From positions 145,122 through 209,121 of the forward strand of contig JAQTWX010000001.1 in NCBI GenBank assembly GCA_028689065.1: 64,000 nt of DNA. The letters are read 5' to 3'. The notes below the pieces were generated by a model that worked only from the letters and a program-made list of their open reading frames with translations, was not told the DNA's origin and did not search any database. This DNA is from Candidatus Altimarinota bacterium (lineage in GTDB: Bacteria > Patescibacteriota > Gracilibacteria > BD1-5 > UBA2023). The stretch's first letter is position 1, and each line of letters begins with the position of its first letter. Of this stretch, positions 22,182-30,823 are shown piece after piece. Position numbers and translations under genes: made by a program.

Positions 22182-22485
22182 GCTTGATGTGAGATTTTTT
22201 TGCTTTCAGTCTATTTTTCTGTATATTGACCTTGCAACCTATACTATTTATTCCGCTATTTCCTGCGTGTTTTTTTTCGAACCCGCTTTCTTTTAATGGA
22301 TAAACAAAACATAAAAAAGGGACTCATCAGTTCTATATGTCTTGTTTTCCATAGGAAAGCGGAAGTATAGGTTGCGACTGGTGAGCCCCTTTTTTGCGAC
22401 CTGGACGATATGTGCCAGATATATCCGCAGTGTACCGAAAAAGAGGAGGTTTGCAAAAAGCTCCTTATTTTTTTATCTATTTTTT
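22182..22485. repeat. Intergenic region with two interleaved inverted repeats
   Basis: Arm pair A: GCAACCTATACT (22234-22245) and AGTATAGGTTGC (22364-22375), perfect. Arm pair B: AAAAAGGGACTCATCAG (about 22314-22330) and CTGGTGAGCCCCTTTTT (about 22378-22394), one mismatch and one G-U. The order A-B-A'-B' means both cannot form a simple nested hairpin: they are alternatives or a pseudoknot. No gene is seen here; a structured RNA or element-end signal is possible. Confidence 0.5.
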
Positions 22486-23508
22486 ATGACAAAATCTGAA
22501 TCAGAGAACAGTACTGATACTCCTAATCCAGTAGTTACAAAACCCGATACGGTTGGGATTTATACTGGATGGCTCGGTATCCTTTTTGGATGCCTTGGAA
22601 TAATCTTTTTAGGGATAGTATTTTTTCCATTAACAATCCTAATGGCTGGGATTTCACTCCTCAAAAGAAATTGGCTTCTTGGATCCATTTCTGCGATTCT
22701 TGCAGTCTTAGTTTTTGTTACTTCGCCTACACTATGGGGATTAGTGGCATTGAAAGGAATTTATGACAAAGGGGTGCAGGAACAGACACGTGTCAATCAG
22801 ACTGCACAAAGAGTGATCAAGACCAAAAAGCAGGAGGATAAGGATGCTGTCATCAATCATAAGGAGATTTCCAATGAACAGCAATATATGAGTATCCTAA
22901 AACCAGAAGATCGGAGCTATGCGGAATCAACTCAGTTGGCCATTTCGATGGCTCAAAAAGGTGGTACATATTTGAATTCTTGTACGGTACAGGATTTGAA
23001 AAGAATTGTGTTTAATCCCTGGGTTTCTGGGACTATTCCTGAGATTCAGAAACAATTAACAAAAGCGATAAGTACTGATCGAAAAGAGATTTCCAAATTT
23101 CCAGCAGTTGGTAGTCTGCCGAATATCGAATCGATCAACGGAAAATACGAGTATACACGGAACGGCATTTTGCTGGTTTTGAAAAGCATCTACCTGGATA
23201 TTACCGTTTCAAATAATAAAAACATACTTTCTGATACTCCTTCCGATACTGAAAGAGAAACTTTGGAGAAATCACTCTCTGGTATGGAGTCTGCAATTAC
23301 ATTGTTTTCTTCATGAAACACACTCTCTGAGCCCGTTCCTGTTGCGATGTATTGAAAGGATGACAAACTCGCAACGAAGACTATTTCTATCAAATCCTTC
23401 CCAAATGGAAATTTTGGAATCTTGGTCAATAGTGATTCCCCGGCATCTACCGGAGGAACAAAGACTCCGAAGACCGTTATGGAAGTAGCTAATCAGGAAT
23501 CATATTAG
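22486..23508 (+). CDS. Membrane protein of unknown function
   Basis: 340 aa, two TGA-Gly codons near the C-terminal third. After a hydrophilic ~20-residue N-terminus come two to three hydrophobic helices (GWLGILFGCLGIIFLGIVFFPLTILMAG; LLGSISAILAVLVFV) of the kind seen in DUF4190-like proteins. A ~230-residue probably extracytoplasmic domain with one Cys follows. It heads a run of plus-strand membrane and secreted genes (22486-24536). Confidence 0.7.
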
Positions 23509-23542
23509 TAAAGTTCATTTTACCCATTAACTACTTATTCAC

Positions 23543-24100
23543 ATGTCAGAGCCAAGATATGAAACCCGTTCTTTCCAGATCTATCATGGGCTTAGCCAGT
23601 ATCAACAAGCATTGACCCTATTCGGATGGGAAGTAATAAATCAACAAAAAATCAACTACGACTCAATTACAACAACGAGCGGAAAAAGTCATGCTGGAAT
23701 CTTTTTCAAAGATCGTGCGACCCATGATATGTCATCATCAACTAAGCATCTTTATTATACGGAGATTACCGCCAAAAGACGTATATGATCTGTTCCAAAG
23801 GCAGTTCTCGATATCGAGGGTATATTTTTCGACCAACTTCATACATTCGTAACCCCTTGGATAGATATAATCGGGACTATCAAACTAGCATTCTTTGTCT
23901 GAATCGGCTCATGGATACTACTTGCTTTCTTTGCGACAAGAATCTGAGATCCACTCCTGAATTTCGCAATTATACCACCTTTGATACTATTTATTTATGG
24001 TGCCGTAAAATTCTTAAAATCATATATCTATAAACATGAAACCTATCCAGAACTTTTGGAAGGTCATATGAAGATTATCCATGAAAATCCGATCGAGTAA
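23543..24100 (+). CDS. Membrane protein of unknown function
   Basis: 185 aa with three TGA-Gly codons. A ~90-residue soluble N-terminal part (ETRSFQIYHGLSQYQQALTLFGWEVI) precedes two hydrophobic helices (IIGTIKLAFFVGIGSWILLAFFATRI; FAIIPPLILFIYGAVKFL) and a short polar tail. No family recognised. Follows the 340-aa membrane protein by 34 bp and is probably cotranscribed. Confidence 0.65.
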
Positions 24101-24128
24101 TCTCTTAATTCTTTATTTCAATGCACTC

Positions 24129-24536
24129 ATGATCAAAACCACCATAGCCATTCTATTAACCCTCTTTTCCGTACCCGCCTTCGCTGAACCTTCGGTTATT
24201 CCGGAATCCAGCCATATTCTCGAAATTAGAAATATAAACTTAGATGAATTAATCTCGACTCTCAATTCCGAAGTGGATCGAATCAATGAAAATAATTCCT
24301 GGGAGGATGTTGACTGATTGACTAATTCCGGGGTTGAAATAATCCTCTCCGCTATACATCCAATAAATATCTGAGATGCTTCCGAAGAAGAAATTGGGAA
24401 GTACGTTTCAAACTCTTTCGCTCTTATCGATGGTATGAATGCTTATATACAAGTGATTTCAAAAGAGAAAGTAAATCGTCAAGCATTCTTCAAAGCAGCA
24501 ACAATGTATATGCAAAATATGATGATTATGGATTAA
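24129..24536 (+). CDS. Small secreted protein of unknown function
   Basis: 135 aa with two TGA-Gly codons. ATG 24129 begins a classical signal peptide (MIKTTIAILLTLFSVPAFA, cleavage after AFA). The mature part is ~116 residues, helical and without Cys. Last gene of the membrane/secreted run and followed by a terminator. Confidence 0.65.
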
Positions 24537-24569
24537 AAATCCTACTGAAAGAGAACTAGTAAAAAGAAA

Positions 24570-24603
24570 AATAAGAGGATTCTTAGAATCCTCTTATTTT
24601 TTG
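24570..24603 (+). terminator. Rho-independent terminator
   Basis: Stem AATAAGAGGATTC/GAATCCTCTTATT followed by T run, after the secreted-protein gene. Confidence 0.85.
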
Positions 24604-24743
24604 TATATTTTTATAAAAAACTGCTCATTATACCAAGATTCTCCCAGAATGTAAAAGAAAATTTACTTTTACGTTTTCGCCTTTTTAATGGATACTGAGT
24701 GTATATCGTCGACGATCTTTATTCACTTTTTCAAATCACAACT

Positions 24744-25736
24744 ATGACCGTAGTTTCCATGAAACGAAAACAAGAAATCATTTCTTCGCTTGAATGAACT
24801 GGCAAAAGACCACTGTTTCAGTATTGGGAAGAGTATAAAAGTGACTATATTCGAGCAAAAAGAAGTAAGGATACGATAGAAAACACTCGGCAAACATTGA
24901 GTCGTATTCTTATATATTCAGAACTCATATCCATCGAAGATTGGCTCGTTCCATGAAAAGCACAAGATGAATTTTTCAGACTTACCGAAGAGCGCAAGTG
25001 GTCCGAGTCAACACATAACTCATATCGAAAAAATCTGAGCTCGTATTTTAGACACCTAGTTAAGCGTGGACATATCCAGAATAATCCTATAAAAGACGGG
25101 ATTGTAAGAATGCCAGAGCTCGTACAGGATCAACCTGTCGCAAGCAATGAGCAAATTCATACAATATTAAATCTTTTAGAGAATACTAAGTTTGGTATAA
25201 ATCTTTTACAACGACTACGAGATAGATTATTTTTTACACTTATGGCTTGAACGGGAGCACGTCCAAAAGAACTACTCAATCTAAGACTGGGCTCATTTTC
25301 ATGAAACAGAGACGAAGTGACTATTCAGACAGCAAAATCCTCCTGAAAGAAAAGAGTTTATCCATTGAATCAAAAGACCATAGATCTTGTACGAGCATAT
25401 ATCCGTGAGGTTGTCATCTATGGGCGTGATATGGAACTAAACAAATCTTTCTTTCTTGGTAGAGAAAAAGGGGAAGCTTGGGGATACGATGGGATACGAA
25501 AATTTTTTACAAAAGTCACCAAAGAAACAGGTGCCCCAATCACCGCATATATGCTTCGAAGACATGCTGCAACTGAATTGTATGACAAAGGAGTGGATAT
25601 TCATAAAATTCAACATCTCATGTGACATTCAAGTGCTACTACAACAAGCCGCTATATCCAAGCCAAGGCTTCTATGAATAAAGAGACGGCAGATATTCTT
25701 TTTAGCATTACAGATTCAGTGGGTGTTTCTCAATAG
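24744..25736 (+). CDS. Tyrosine recombinase (XerC/D-like), variant His box
   Basis: 330 aa with seven or so TGA-Gly codons. An N-terminal SAM-like core-binding domain precedes the catalytic domain. Arg I is in GTGARPKELLNL (first Gly TGA), a Lys beta-hairpin in AKSSGKKRVYPL, Arg II in AYMLRRHAATELY, the HxxW/GHS box HLMGHSSATTTSRY ends with the nucleophilic Tyr. The residue normally His before Arg II (HxLRH) is Tyr here, though a His follows as RRH. It overlaps the convergent integrase by 29 bp at the 3' ends. Possibly a resolvase or second integrase of the element. Confidence 0.88.
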
Positions 25737-26598
25737 AACTCATCATTTGCTTTGCGGAGCATGCAAGATAGATCGTAGTGGTAGTTATCTTACTATGCCC
25801 CATCATCTTCGAAAGTGTATATATGTCACACCCACTTTCCAGCATGAGCGTAGCAAAAGAGTGTCGTAGCGAATGGGCTGTAAAGTAAATTTTTGTCTTC
25901 TTGCGGAGTCTTTCCACGATACGATCGACCGATTCCGTACCCATCGGTTTATCAAATTGTGATTGCAAAAAGAACTTCTCACATTGTCTATTGAGTCTTT
26001 TTCGTTCAATAATATATTCTTTAAGAATGGCTGCCAATTTTGAAGAAATCGGTAAGACACGATCCTTCTTTCCTTTTCATTGGATAACATGAATAGTGAG
26101 ATTCTGCATATTTACATCGTCACAGTAGAGATTGGCAATCTCGCTTTTTCTCATCCCTGTAAAAAGGAGGGTGTTCAAAACAGTATAATTCCGTATTTGT
26201 TCAAATCTATACTTATAACGCATTCTCCTGCAAGTCTGTATCAATACCTCAGCCTGATCAAACGTAAGCCCCTTTGGAATGGTACGTTCCAATCTTGGCA
26301 AATCAATTTCTTTCATAAAATTTCCCTCAACTTTCCCTCTCTTCGACAACCAGGTTAAAAACGTACCAAAACGCTTGTGGTAATCGATGTAGGTTGAAGC
26401 CTTCCAATTCCGCGTAAGTCGACCCTCGATAAGCCAATCTTCTATTCTATTCTTCGTCAAATCCCGCAGATCTTTCGCCTTCGTCATTTTAACGAATAAT
26501 GTTATCGCGTTCCTCATCGATTTGACAGTCATAGGTGAATAATTCTGTACATGTTCCAACTGAACAAGGCACTGATTCAAATAATCTATAATTTCCAT
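25708..26598 (-). CDS. Tyrosine integrase of the island
   Basis: 296 aa with one TGA-Gly in the catalytic beta-hairpin (QGKGKKDRVLPI). Full active site: R in FTGMRKSEIANL, K in GKGKKDR, H-x-x-R in HSLRHSFATLM, H in MGHSKITTTTIY with the terminal Tyr. An N-terminal SAM-like DNA-binding domain spans ~residues 1-95. It starts just after the terminator of the intact tRNA-Thr and lies 120 bp from that tRNA, the usual int-att arrangement. It is the most likely enzyme for integration into the anticodon arm of tRNA-Thr. Confidence 0.92.
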
Positions 26599-26601
26599 AA
26601 C

Positions 26602-26627
26602 AAAAAAGGATACTAAATAAAGTATCC
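26602..26627 (-). terminator. Terminator between intact tRNA-Thr and integrase
   Basis: Minus strand stem GGATACT/AGTATCC followed by TTTTTTG, ending 4 bp before the integrase start. Leaky read-through from the tRNA could feed integrase expression. Confidence 0.7.
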
Positions 26628-26715
26628 AATGAAGTGGTTATATAGACCTTCCATACCATCCTCCTTGCAGGTACCTGCTATGGGGGATTTCAAAATGATT
26701 GCGAATGAACATAAA

Positions 26716-26791
26716 TGGAGCCAACGATGGGACACGAACCCACGACCTCTCCCTTACCAAGGGAACGCTCTACCAACTGAGCTACGCCGGC
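26716..26791 (-). tRNA. tRNA-Thr(GGU), intact, carried by the island
   Basis: 76 nt with complete cloverleaf: acceptor GCCGGCG/CGTTGGC, D-stem GCTC/GAGC, anticodon stem TTCCC/GGGAG, loop TTGGTAA (GGU, reads ACC/ACU), T-arm GTGGG/CCCAT, encoded CCA. Anticodon-stem sequence differs from the orphan halves at both island edges, so it is not simply the regenerated target gene. It probably compensates for the tRNA-Thr destroyed by insertion. Confidence 0.95.
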
Positions 26792-26876
26792 TTAAATCTA
26801 TCTCTATCACTACTATTTATGGATAATATTATCTCATAAATAGATGCCTGGTTTATAGGTAATGCGCTACGGCCGT

Positions 26877-26918
26877 ATCCTTACCAAGGATGCGCTCTAC
26901 CAACTGAGCTACGCCGGC
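26877..26918 (-). pseudogene. 5' half of a split tRNA-Thr(GGU)
   Basis: Minus strand: GCCGGCG acceptor strand, D-arm, CATCC and the loop TTGGTAA up to GGAT, after which similarity to a tRNA stops. It pairs with the 3' half at 3790-3834 to rebuild a perfect tRNA-Thr(GGU). It lies 8 bp downstream of hemW's stop codon, in host DNA. Confidence 0.85.
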
Positions 26919-26926
26919 CTATAAAC

Positions 26927-27985
26927 TTAAATGAGCTCGCTTATTATATGGTCAATCAAAAAAATTCAAGTCGAAGTAAGAAAAACCTTCTCTTCCTGTA
27001 TTTCAAGCAATCATTCTTTCTGAAATCTCTCGACTATATCCTTATTTTCTAACTCATACAAAAACACACCAGAAGTTCGGAGTCCAAACATAATTCGTTC
27101 GATACATAGAGAATCCTCTGTAAGTATTTCCTCTTCTCTTTCGCCACGATAATATCCAGAAAATGAGGAACTATTTGTAGATCTCTTCCCATTTACAAAA
27201 CTCGCTGCTGCAAGCCCAAAACCTCGATACTGAGAATGATTCCAATAAGACCTGTTATGTTTCGATTCAAAGCCAGATTTAGCAAAATTGGAAAGCTCGT
27301 ATCGACGAAATTCTTTTTCTTGTAACCACTTCGATCCGGAAAGATATTCACTCTGAATAATCTCTTCGCTTGGGAGATGAGACTTCCAGTCAGGAGGATA
27401 TAATTCATCCTCTAGCATGTAGATGCTCACGTGTTTTGGGGTGATATGAGAAAATATTTTATTTAAATCTGAAACTATCTGCCCTTGTATAGTTCCAGGA
27501 AGTCCTGCGATAAGGTCAATGGAAATGTTTTCAATCGGACCTTTTGTAATAATATCAAATGCACGAAAAATAGCCTCATTTGAATTCGATCGCCCTGTCA
27601 TCTGAAGTGAAGAACTGTTTAAAGTTTGAACCCCGAGACTCAAACGATTTATTCAGAGTTTTGAAAGATTCTGGATATACTCGGAAGTAATATCTTCGGG
27701 GTTTGATTCCATGGTAATCTCGGAAATATTTGAAAAACCTCTTTGTTTACGAAAAATCTCAAGAATTTCAGATATCTGCTCACCTGTCAGAATAGAAGGA
27801 GTTCCTCCGCCAAAATAAATAGTTTCGATGGAAATTTCTGAATTTTGATCAAAAAACTCTTCTATTTCCGTTTTTAAAGCGTCAATATATATACGAACTT
27901 TAAGTTCATCAAATTTCGGAGTAAGTGCAAATTTACAATACAAGCATTTTTGTCGACAGAACGGTATGTGAAGATAGAAAAACAT
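26927..27985 (-). CDS. hemW: HemW-like radical SAM protein
   Basis: 352 aa. Radical SAM cluster motif CRQKCLYC (CxxxCxxC, near residue 9), GGGTPS, ITMESNPED, GINRLSLGVQ (Gly is TGA) and DLIAGLPG are all present. HemW proteins were long annotated as anaerobic coproporphyrinogen oxidase and now are regarded as haem chaperones. I chose ATG 27985 because the family begins just before YLHIPFC. The frame is open to 28036 but that would overlap the upstream ATP-grasp gene more. The C-terminus continues through two TGA codons to TAA at 26927. No haem biosynthesis genes are nearby. Confidence 0.9.
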
Positions 27986-27995
27986 ATATTGATAT

Positions 27996-28934
27996 TTAGG
28001 TATCGATAATGGCTCAAAGTATTTTGGCAAAATCATTGGAACGATAGCGCCCCGATGCTGAGAGGTTATTAAGCTCTACAACACGATATTTTCCATCTGA
28101 ACAATGAGCAACATCGAGTACGTACGAAGAGAATATTTCCTGATGCTGTTCGCTGAATTCTTGAGCAAAGGTGAGTATGTCATGCGGAATATCTATTACA
28201 TCGTAATCAACACATCGCGAAGCATTAATTGGTTTTTCCTGTATGACATAGATTCGATACTCCTCCTTTCCATACTGATCTTCTTTTATGTTCATGACTT
28301 CTGAGAACATAAATCCCTTATATGTCATCGTTCCCATACAGAAATCATTGAAATCATTAGCATTTTGGATAATCATAGAGCGATTTTTTCGTATCGTCTT
28401 TATAAAGACAGGATATGGAAATTCTCCTCCATCTGGGAATCGAAATCAAAATGATTCATCAAAAACATCATATATATCGTCAAAATAAGAGTCAGAGTAT
28501 GAAATGAGTCTTCTCCCAAGAAAAGAAGGCATAATGTATTTCCCCCAGTTTGCGATGCGAATCTTTTCATCTTGAGCAACCAGTTCACTTCCAGGAAAAT
28601 CCACCATACTACGGGATCCATGAATAAAAGGACCAGATAAAAACTCCCGCTTCATATAGAGCTGTTCTTGTTCTATAGGTCAGAGATCTGGAAATATGCT
28701 CATTTCCTCCGAAGAGAGATTCAGGATACCCCCGATGCTCACACGGGTAAACTCGACAACAGTGGGTACTCACAATGATTGAGCAATACGAATTTCATTT
28801 CCTCGTTCTCGAAGCAGATAATAGGTCATATTATCACTCTCAACTCTCTTTTCATGGGCATCTCAGTAATCCGAAGCGTACTGGAGCGCCTGCTGTAACG
28901 AGTCCCTATCGGGAAATGACTCTACAAGATACAT
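27996..28934 (-). CDS. ATP-grasp domain protein (R2K/DUF4343-like)
   Basis: 312 aa with six or so TGA-Gly codons. The C-terminal part has FVIKTIRKN-like ATP-binding Lys (FPYPVFIKTIRKN), EYRIYVIQEKP and the metal-binding end SYVLDVAHCSDGKYRVVELNNLSASGRY, matching the ATP-grasp R2K group. Substrate unknown; members catalyse ATP-dependent ligations and some occur in peptide-modification or phage contexts. Stop is 11 bp before hemW. Confidence 0.65.
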
Positions 28935-28964
28935 ACAAAGATATACATTAAATATAACCAATTA

Positions 28965-29294
28965 TTATTTTCGCTTCCATTCCACAACAGAAAATGCAGC
29001 GATAAGTGTAACTATCAGGAGTGGAGTGAGTTCGGAGGCGGCAAATCCACATATTTCAAACTCCACAAACTGTTCATAAATTTCCATAATATAGATTCCG
29101 AGAAGTCCTAGTGTGGCAAGATAAGAGATATACTTATTCCGAACAGAAAAACTCACAGTCCCAATAATGGCGAGAATAAGGAATTCCTGTTGCCAAACAT
29201 TACAGGTTCCACGAACTACCTCAATAATTTCTACAAGAGCACTGAGTACGACCGCATAAAAAAGCACACTCTGATAACGAAGTCAATTTTTCAT
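28965..29294 (-). CDS. Small integral membrane protein
   Basis: 109 aa with one TGA-Gly near the start (MKNGLRYQ). Predicted four hydrophobic helices (LFYAVVLSALVEIIEVV, EFLILAIIGTVSFSV, YLATLGLLGIYIMEIY, LTPLLIVTLIAAFSVV). Two Cys (TCNVW, EICGF). No family recognised. Lies between adenylate kinase and the ATP-grasp gene on the same strand. Confidence 0.6.
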
Positions 29295-29318
29295 AGAAAA
29301 AGAGTAAAAAAGTAAAAA

Positions 29319-29939
29319 TTAGTATGCGCTGAGTACTACTTTTATCTGTTCATATACCGTCTCAACATCTCGAGAAGCATCGATAGTATATACTCGCTTT
29401 TCTTCTTGTGCCCAATTTGCTAAAAGCGGAAGAGTATTCTCATAGAAAATTTCAATTCGTTTCGCGACCGCTTCCGGAGTATCATCTGGACGTTTGATGA
29501 GTTTCTGTCCAGTAAAAGGACTGAATGATCCTTCGAAATCCGCCTGAAAACTCTCACCCGTAGTTGGATCGATTTTCCGTCCCGCAAGTCGCTCAATTGC
29601 TTGTTCTCGTTTGAGATCAAGAAATACCACGAAATAATCTGGAAACACCGCATCAAAAAGAGCCTTCTGAGAACTTGAACGGGGGATTCCATCGAAGAGA
29701 ATCTTATCAGAACCATGAGTATCTCGATAATGCTCCAACATAGCAGTGATGAGCTCGTCAGGGACAAGTTTTCCTTGTTCCATGCAAGCTTTTACTTCCT
29801 CTGAACGAGGATGGTCAAGCTCGGAGAAATTTCGAAGTTTCTGTCCCATTTCGAAAAAACTATACCCATAATCGGTAGCGATTTTCCGTGCTTGAGTTCA
29901 TTTTCCAGAACCCTGGATTCAGACAAGGAGGATGTTCAT
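29319..29939 (-). CDS. adk: Adenylate kinase
   Basis: 206 aa. The P-loop reads GIQGSGKGTQA with both the first and the fourth-last Gly coded by TGA; ATG 29939 is therefore required to include it. FDGIPRSSSQ matches the family's DG(F/Y)PR motif and the LID carries GRKIDPTTGESF without zinc Cys. Converts ATP + AMP to 2 ADP, essential for nucleotide balance in a cell with reduced biosynthesis. RNase P RNA lies just upstream. Confidence 0.93.
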
Positions 29940-29964
29940 AGTTTAAATTATTAATTTTTTAAAT

Positions 29965-30338
29965 CTCTTCTTTCGGATAGTAAGCCGGATTCTGTGTCTC
30001 GACATACATCTATCTCGTAGTACGGTCGCCCGTACTCTCTAGCGAGGTATACTTGATTCATCGACCGAGATCGTCATAGATGAATCAAGTACCATTCCTC
30101 TTGCACCATATGGGGTTTGCCACATAATTCTTTCAAAGAAGAATTATTCCCACGTATGTGGGCTTTTCACCTTTCATCCATCGAAATAGATTAGTATCGT
30201 CTCTGTGGTACTTTCCGTACTCCGGATTTTAGATATATTCCGAAGCCGCAGACGTTATCTGCCATATTATCTCAGTGGTGTCCGGACTTTCCTCTAAAGA
30301 GCTTTTACTCTTCGGCGTATGTCCCTCCAAAAGAAGAG
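29965..30338 (-). ncRNA. rnpB: RNase P RNA (type A-like)
   Basis: Minus strand contains GAGGAAAGTCCGGAC near the 5' end, the conserved GGCAAACCCC...GGTGCAAG region in the middle and ACAGAATCCGGCTTA near the 3' end, all hallmarks of bacterial RNase P RNA. A 13-bp P1 helix is formed by CTCTTCTTTTGGA and TCCGAAAGAAGAG, which sets the ends (374 nt). Catalytic RNA for tRNA 5' maturation. Confidence 0.95.
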
Positions 30339-30344
30339 AGCGGT

Positions 30345-30371
30345 ATTATACGGATGGGTGACGATTTACAA
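30345..30371 (-). promoter_or_regulatory. rnpB promoter
   Basis: Minus strand TTGTAA (30366-30371), 15-bp spacer, TATAAT (30345-30350). Transcription would begin at about 30338, exactly the 5' end of P1. Confidence 0.65.
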
Positions 30372-30399
30372 AATATTTATTGGAAATAGTGCAAAAAAG

Positions 30400-30427
30400 T
30401 TGCAAAAAAAAGGAACTTGTATATAAC
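30400..30427 (+). promoter_or_regulatory. Promoter of the small-ORF pair
   Basis: TTGCAA (30400-30405), 16-bp spacer, TATAAC (30422-30427), divergent from the rnpB promoter and about 40 bp before ATG 30470. Confidence 0.5.
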
Positions 30428-30469
30428 TATCCGGCACAAATCCCGTGCATAACCAAAGGTAGTGAAATC

Positions 30470-30535
30470 ATGAAAAAGTTTCAACAAGCACGTCGTCGTT
30501 GCGTAATGTTCCGTAGCACACGTCGTCGTCGCTAA
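30470..30535 (+). CDS. Arg-rich 21-aa peptide
   Basis: M-KKFQQARRRCVMFRSTRRRR, ATG 30470 to TAA. Eight of 21 residues are Arg, seven CGT and one CGC, whereas neighbouring genes mainly use CGA and AGA. It has an AAAGGT ribosome-binding-like sequence 9 nt upstream, rare in this window. A hairpin follows and then a second small ORF. It could be a leader peptide, an RNA-binding peptide or a small ribosome-associated protein; no family recognised. Confidence 0.45.
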   Translation: MKKFQQARRRCVMFRSTRRRR

Positions 30536-30542
30536 TTTGGCG

Positions 30543-30574
30543 AGCAACGCGTCAAAAACAATGCGTTGCTCCAA
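30543..30574 (+). promoter_or_regulatory. Hairpin between the two small ORFs
   Basis: Stem GAGCAACGC/GCGTTGCTC with a ~12-nt loop, no T run. It lies between the Arg-rich peptide and the 54-aa ORF, and is compatible with attenuation or mRNA processing. Confidence 0.5.
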
Positions 30575-30607
30575 TTCTTTTCAAGAAAACACCAATAAGG
30601 GGCCGTT

Positions 30608-30772
30608 ATGTCCGGCAAAAACAGATCTATACCAATACACATAAATAATCATCCATCAGGACGAACAAGTATCTGTCACTCGACGGGAATTGGCGATCCT
30701 GTAAAGGTTGTTCATGGGAAAGGTGGAAAAATTATCTGCCCAAACACCTGTTCAAAATGTCCTCATCGTTAA
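30608..30772 (+). CDS. Small Cys-containing protein, 54 aa
   Basis: ATG 30608 preceded by AAGGGG (SD-like, unusual here). Ends with ICPNTCSKCPHR; with the earlier ICHSTG this gives a possible four-Cys metal site. Contains GDPVKVVHGKGGKI, beta-like. No family recognised. A terminator follows, so it and the Arg-rich peptide form a closed two-gene unit. Confidence 0.5.
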   Translation: MSGKNRSIPIHINNHPSGRTSICHSTGIGDPVKVVHGKGGKIICPNTCSKCPHR

Positions 30773-30796
30773 GTAAATGGAAGGACTAAAGATTTT

Positions 30797-30823
30797 AAAA
30801 GCCGCTCATTGAGCGGCTTTTTT
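30797..30823. terminator. Bidirectional terminator
   Basis: AAAAGCCGCTC-ATT-GAGCGGCTTTTTT between the small-ORF unit and the convergent RNase H gene. Confidence 0.9.

Larger units (their letters stand above)
3824..26887. mobile_element. Integrated element in tRNA-Thr(GGU) (genomic island, ~23 kb)
   Basis: The element is bounded by the 11-bp core ATCCTTACCAA at 3824-3834 and 26877-26887, which corresponds to the anticodon loop plus 3' stem of tRNA-Thr(GGU). At the right end, just inside, lie an intact tRNA-Thr(GGU) and a tyrosine integrase; a second tyrosine recombinase is convergent with it. Cargo includes type I restriction-modification, a PemK/MazF-like protein, a RloC/PrrC-like ATPase, a replication-relaxation-type protein and several unknowns. 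A longer near-repeat (3785-3834 versus 26711-26760, 48 of 50 bases) covers the tRNA 3' half. Many genes use UGA for glycine, so the element is adapted to code 25. I see no full conjugation apparatus and no capsid or terminase genes; it may be a mobilisable or integrated plasmid. Confidence 0.8.

Noticed and set aside
26820..26918. A second functional tRNA-Thr at the right edge
   Set aside because: After the anticodon stem the sequence cannot supply a T-arm or the acceptor 3' strand.
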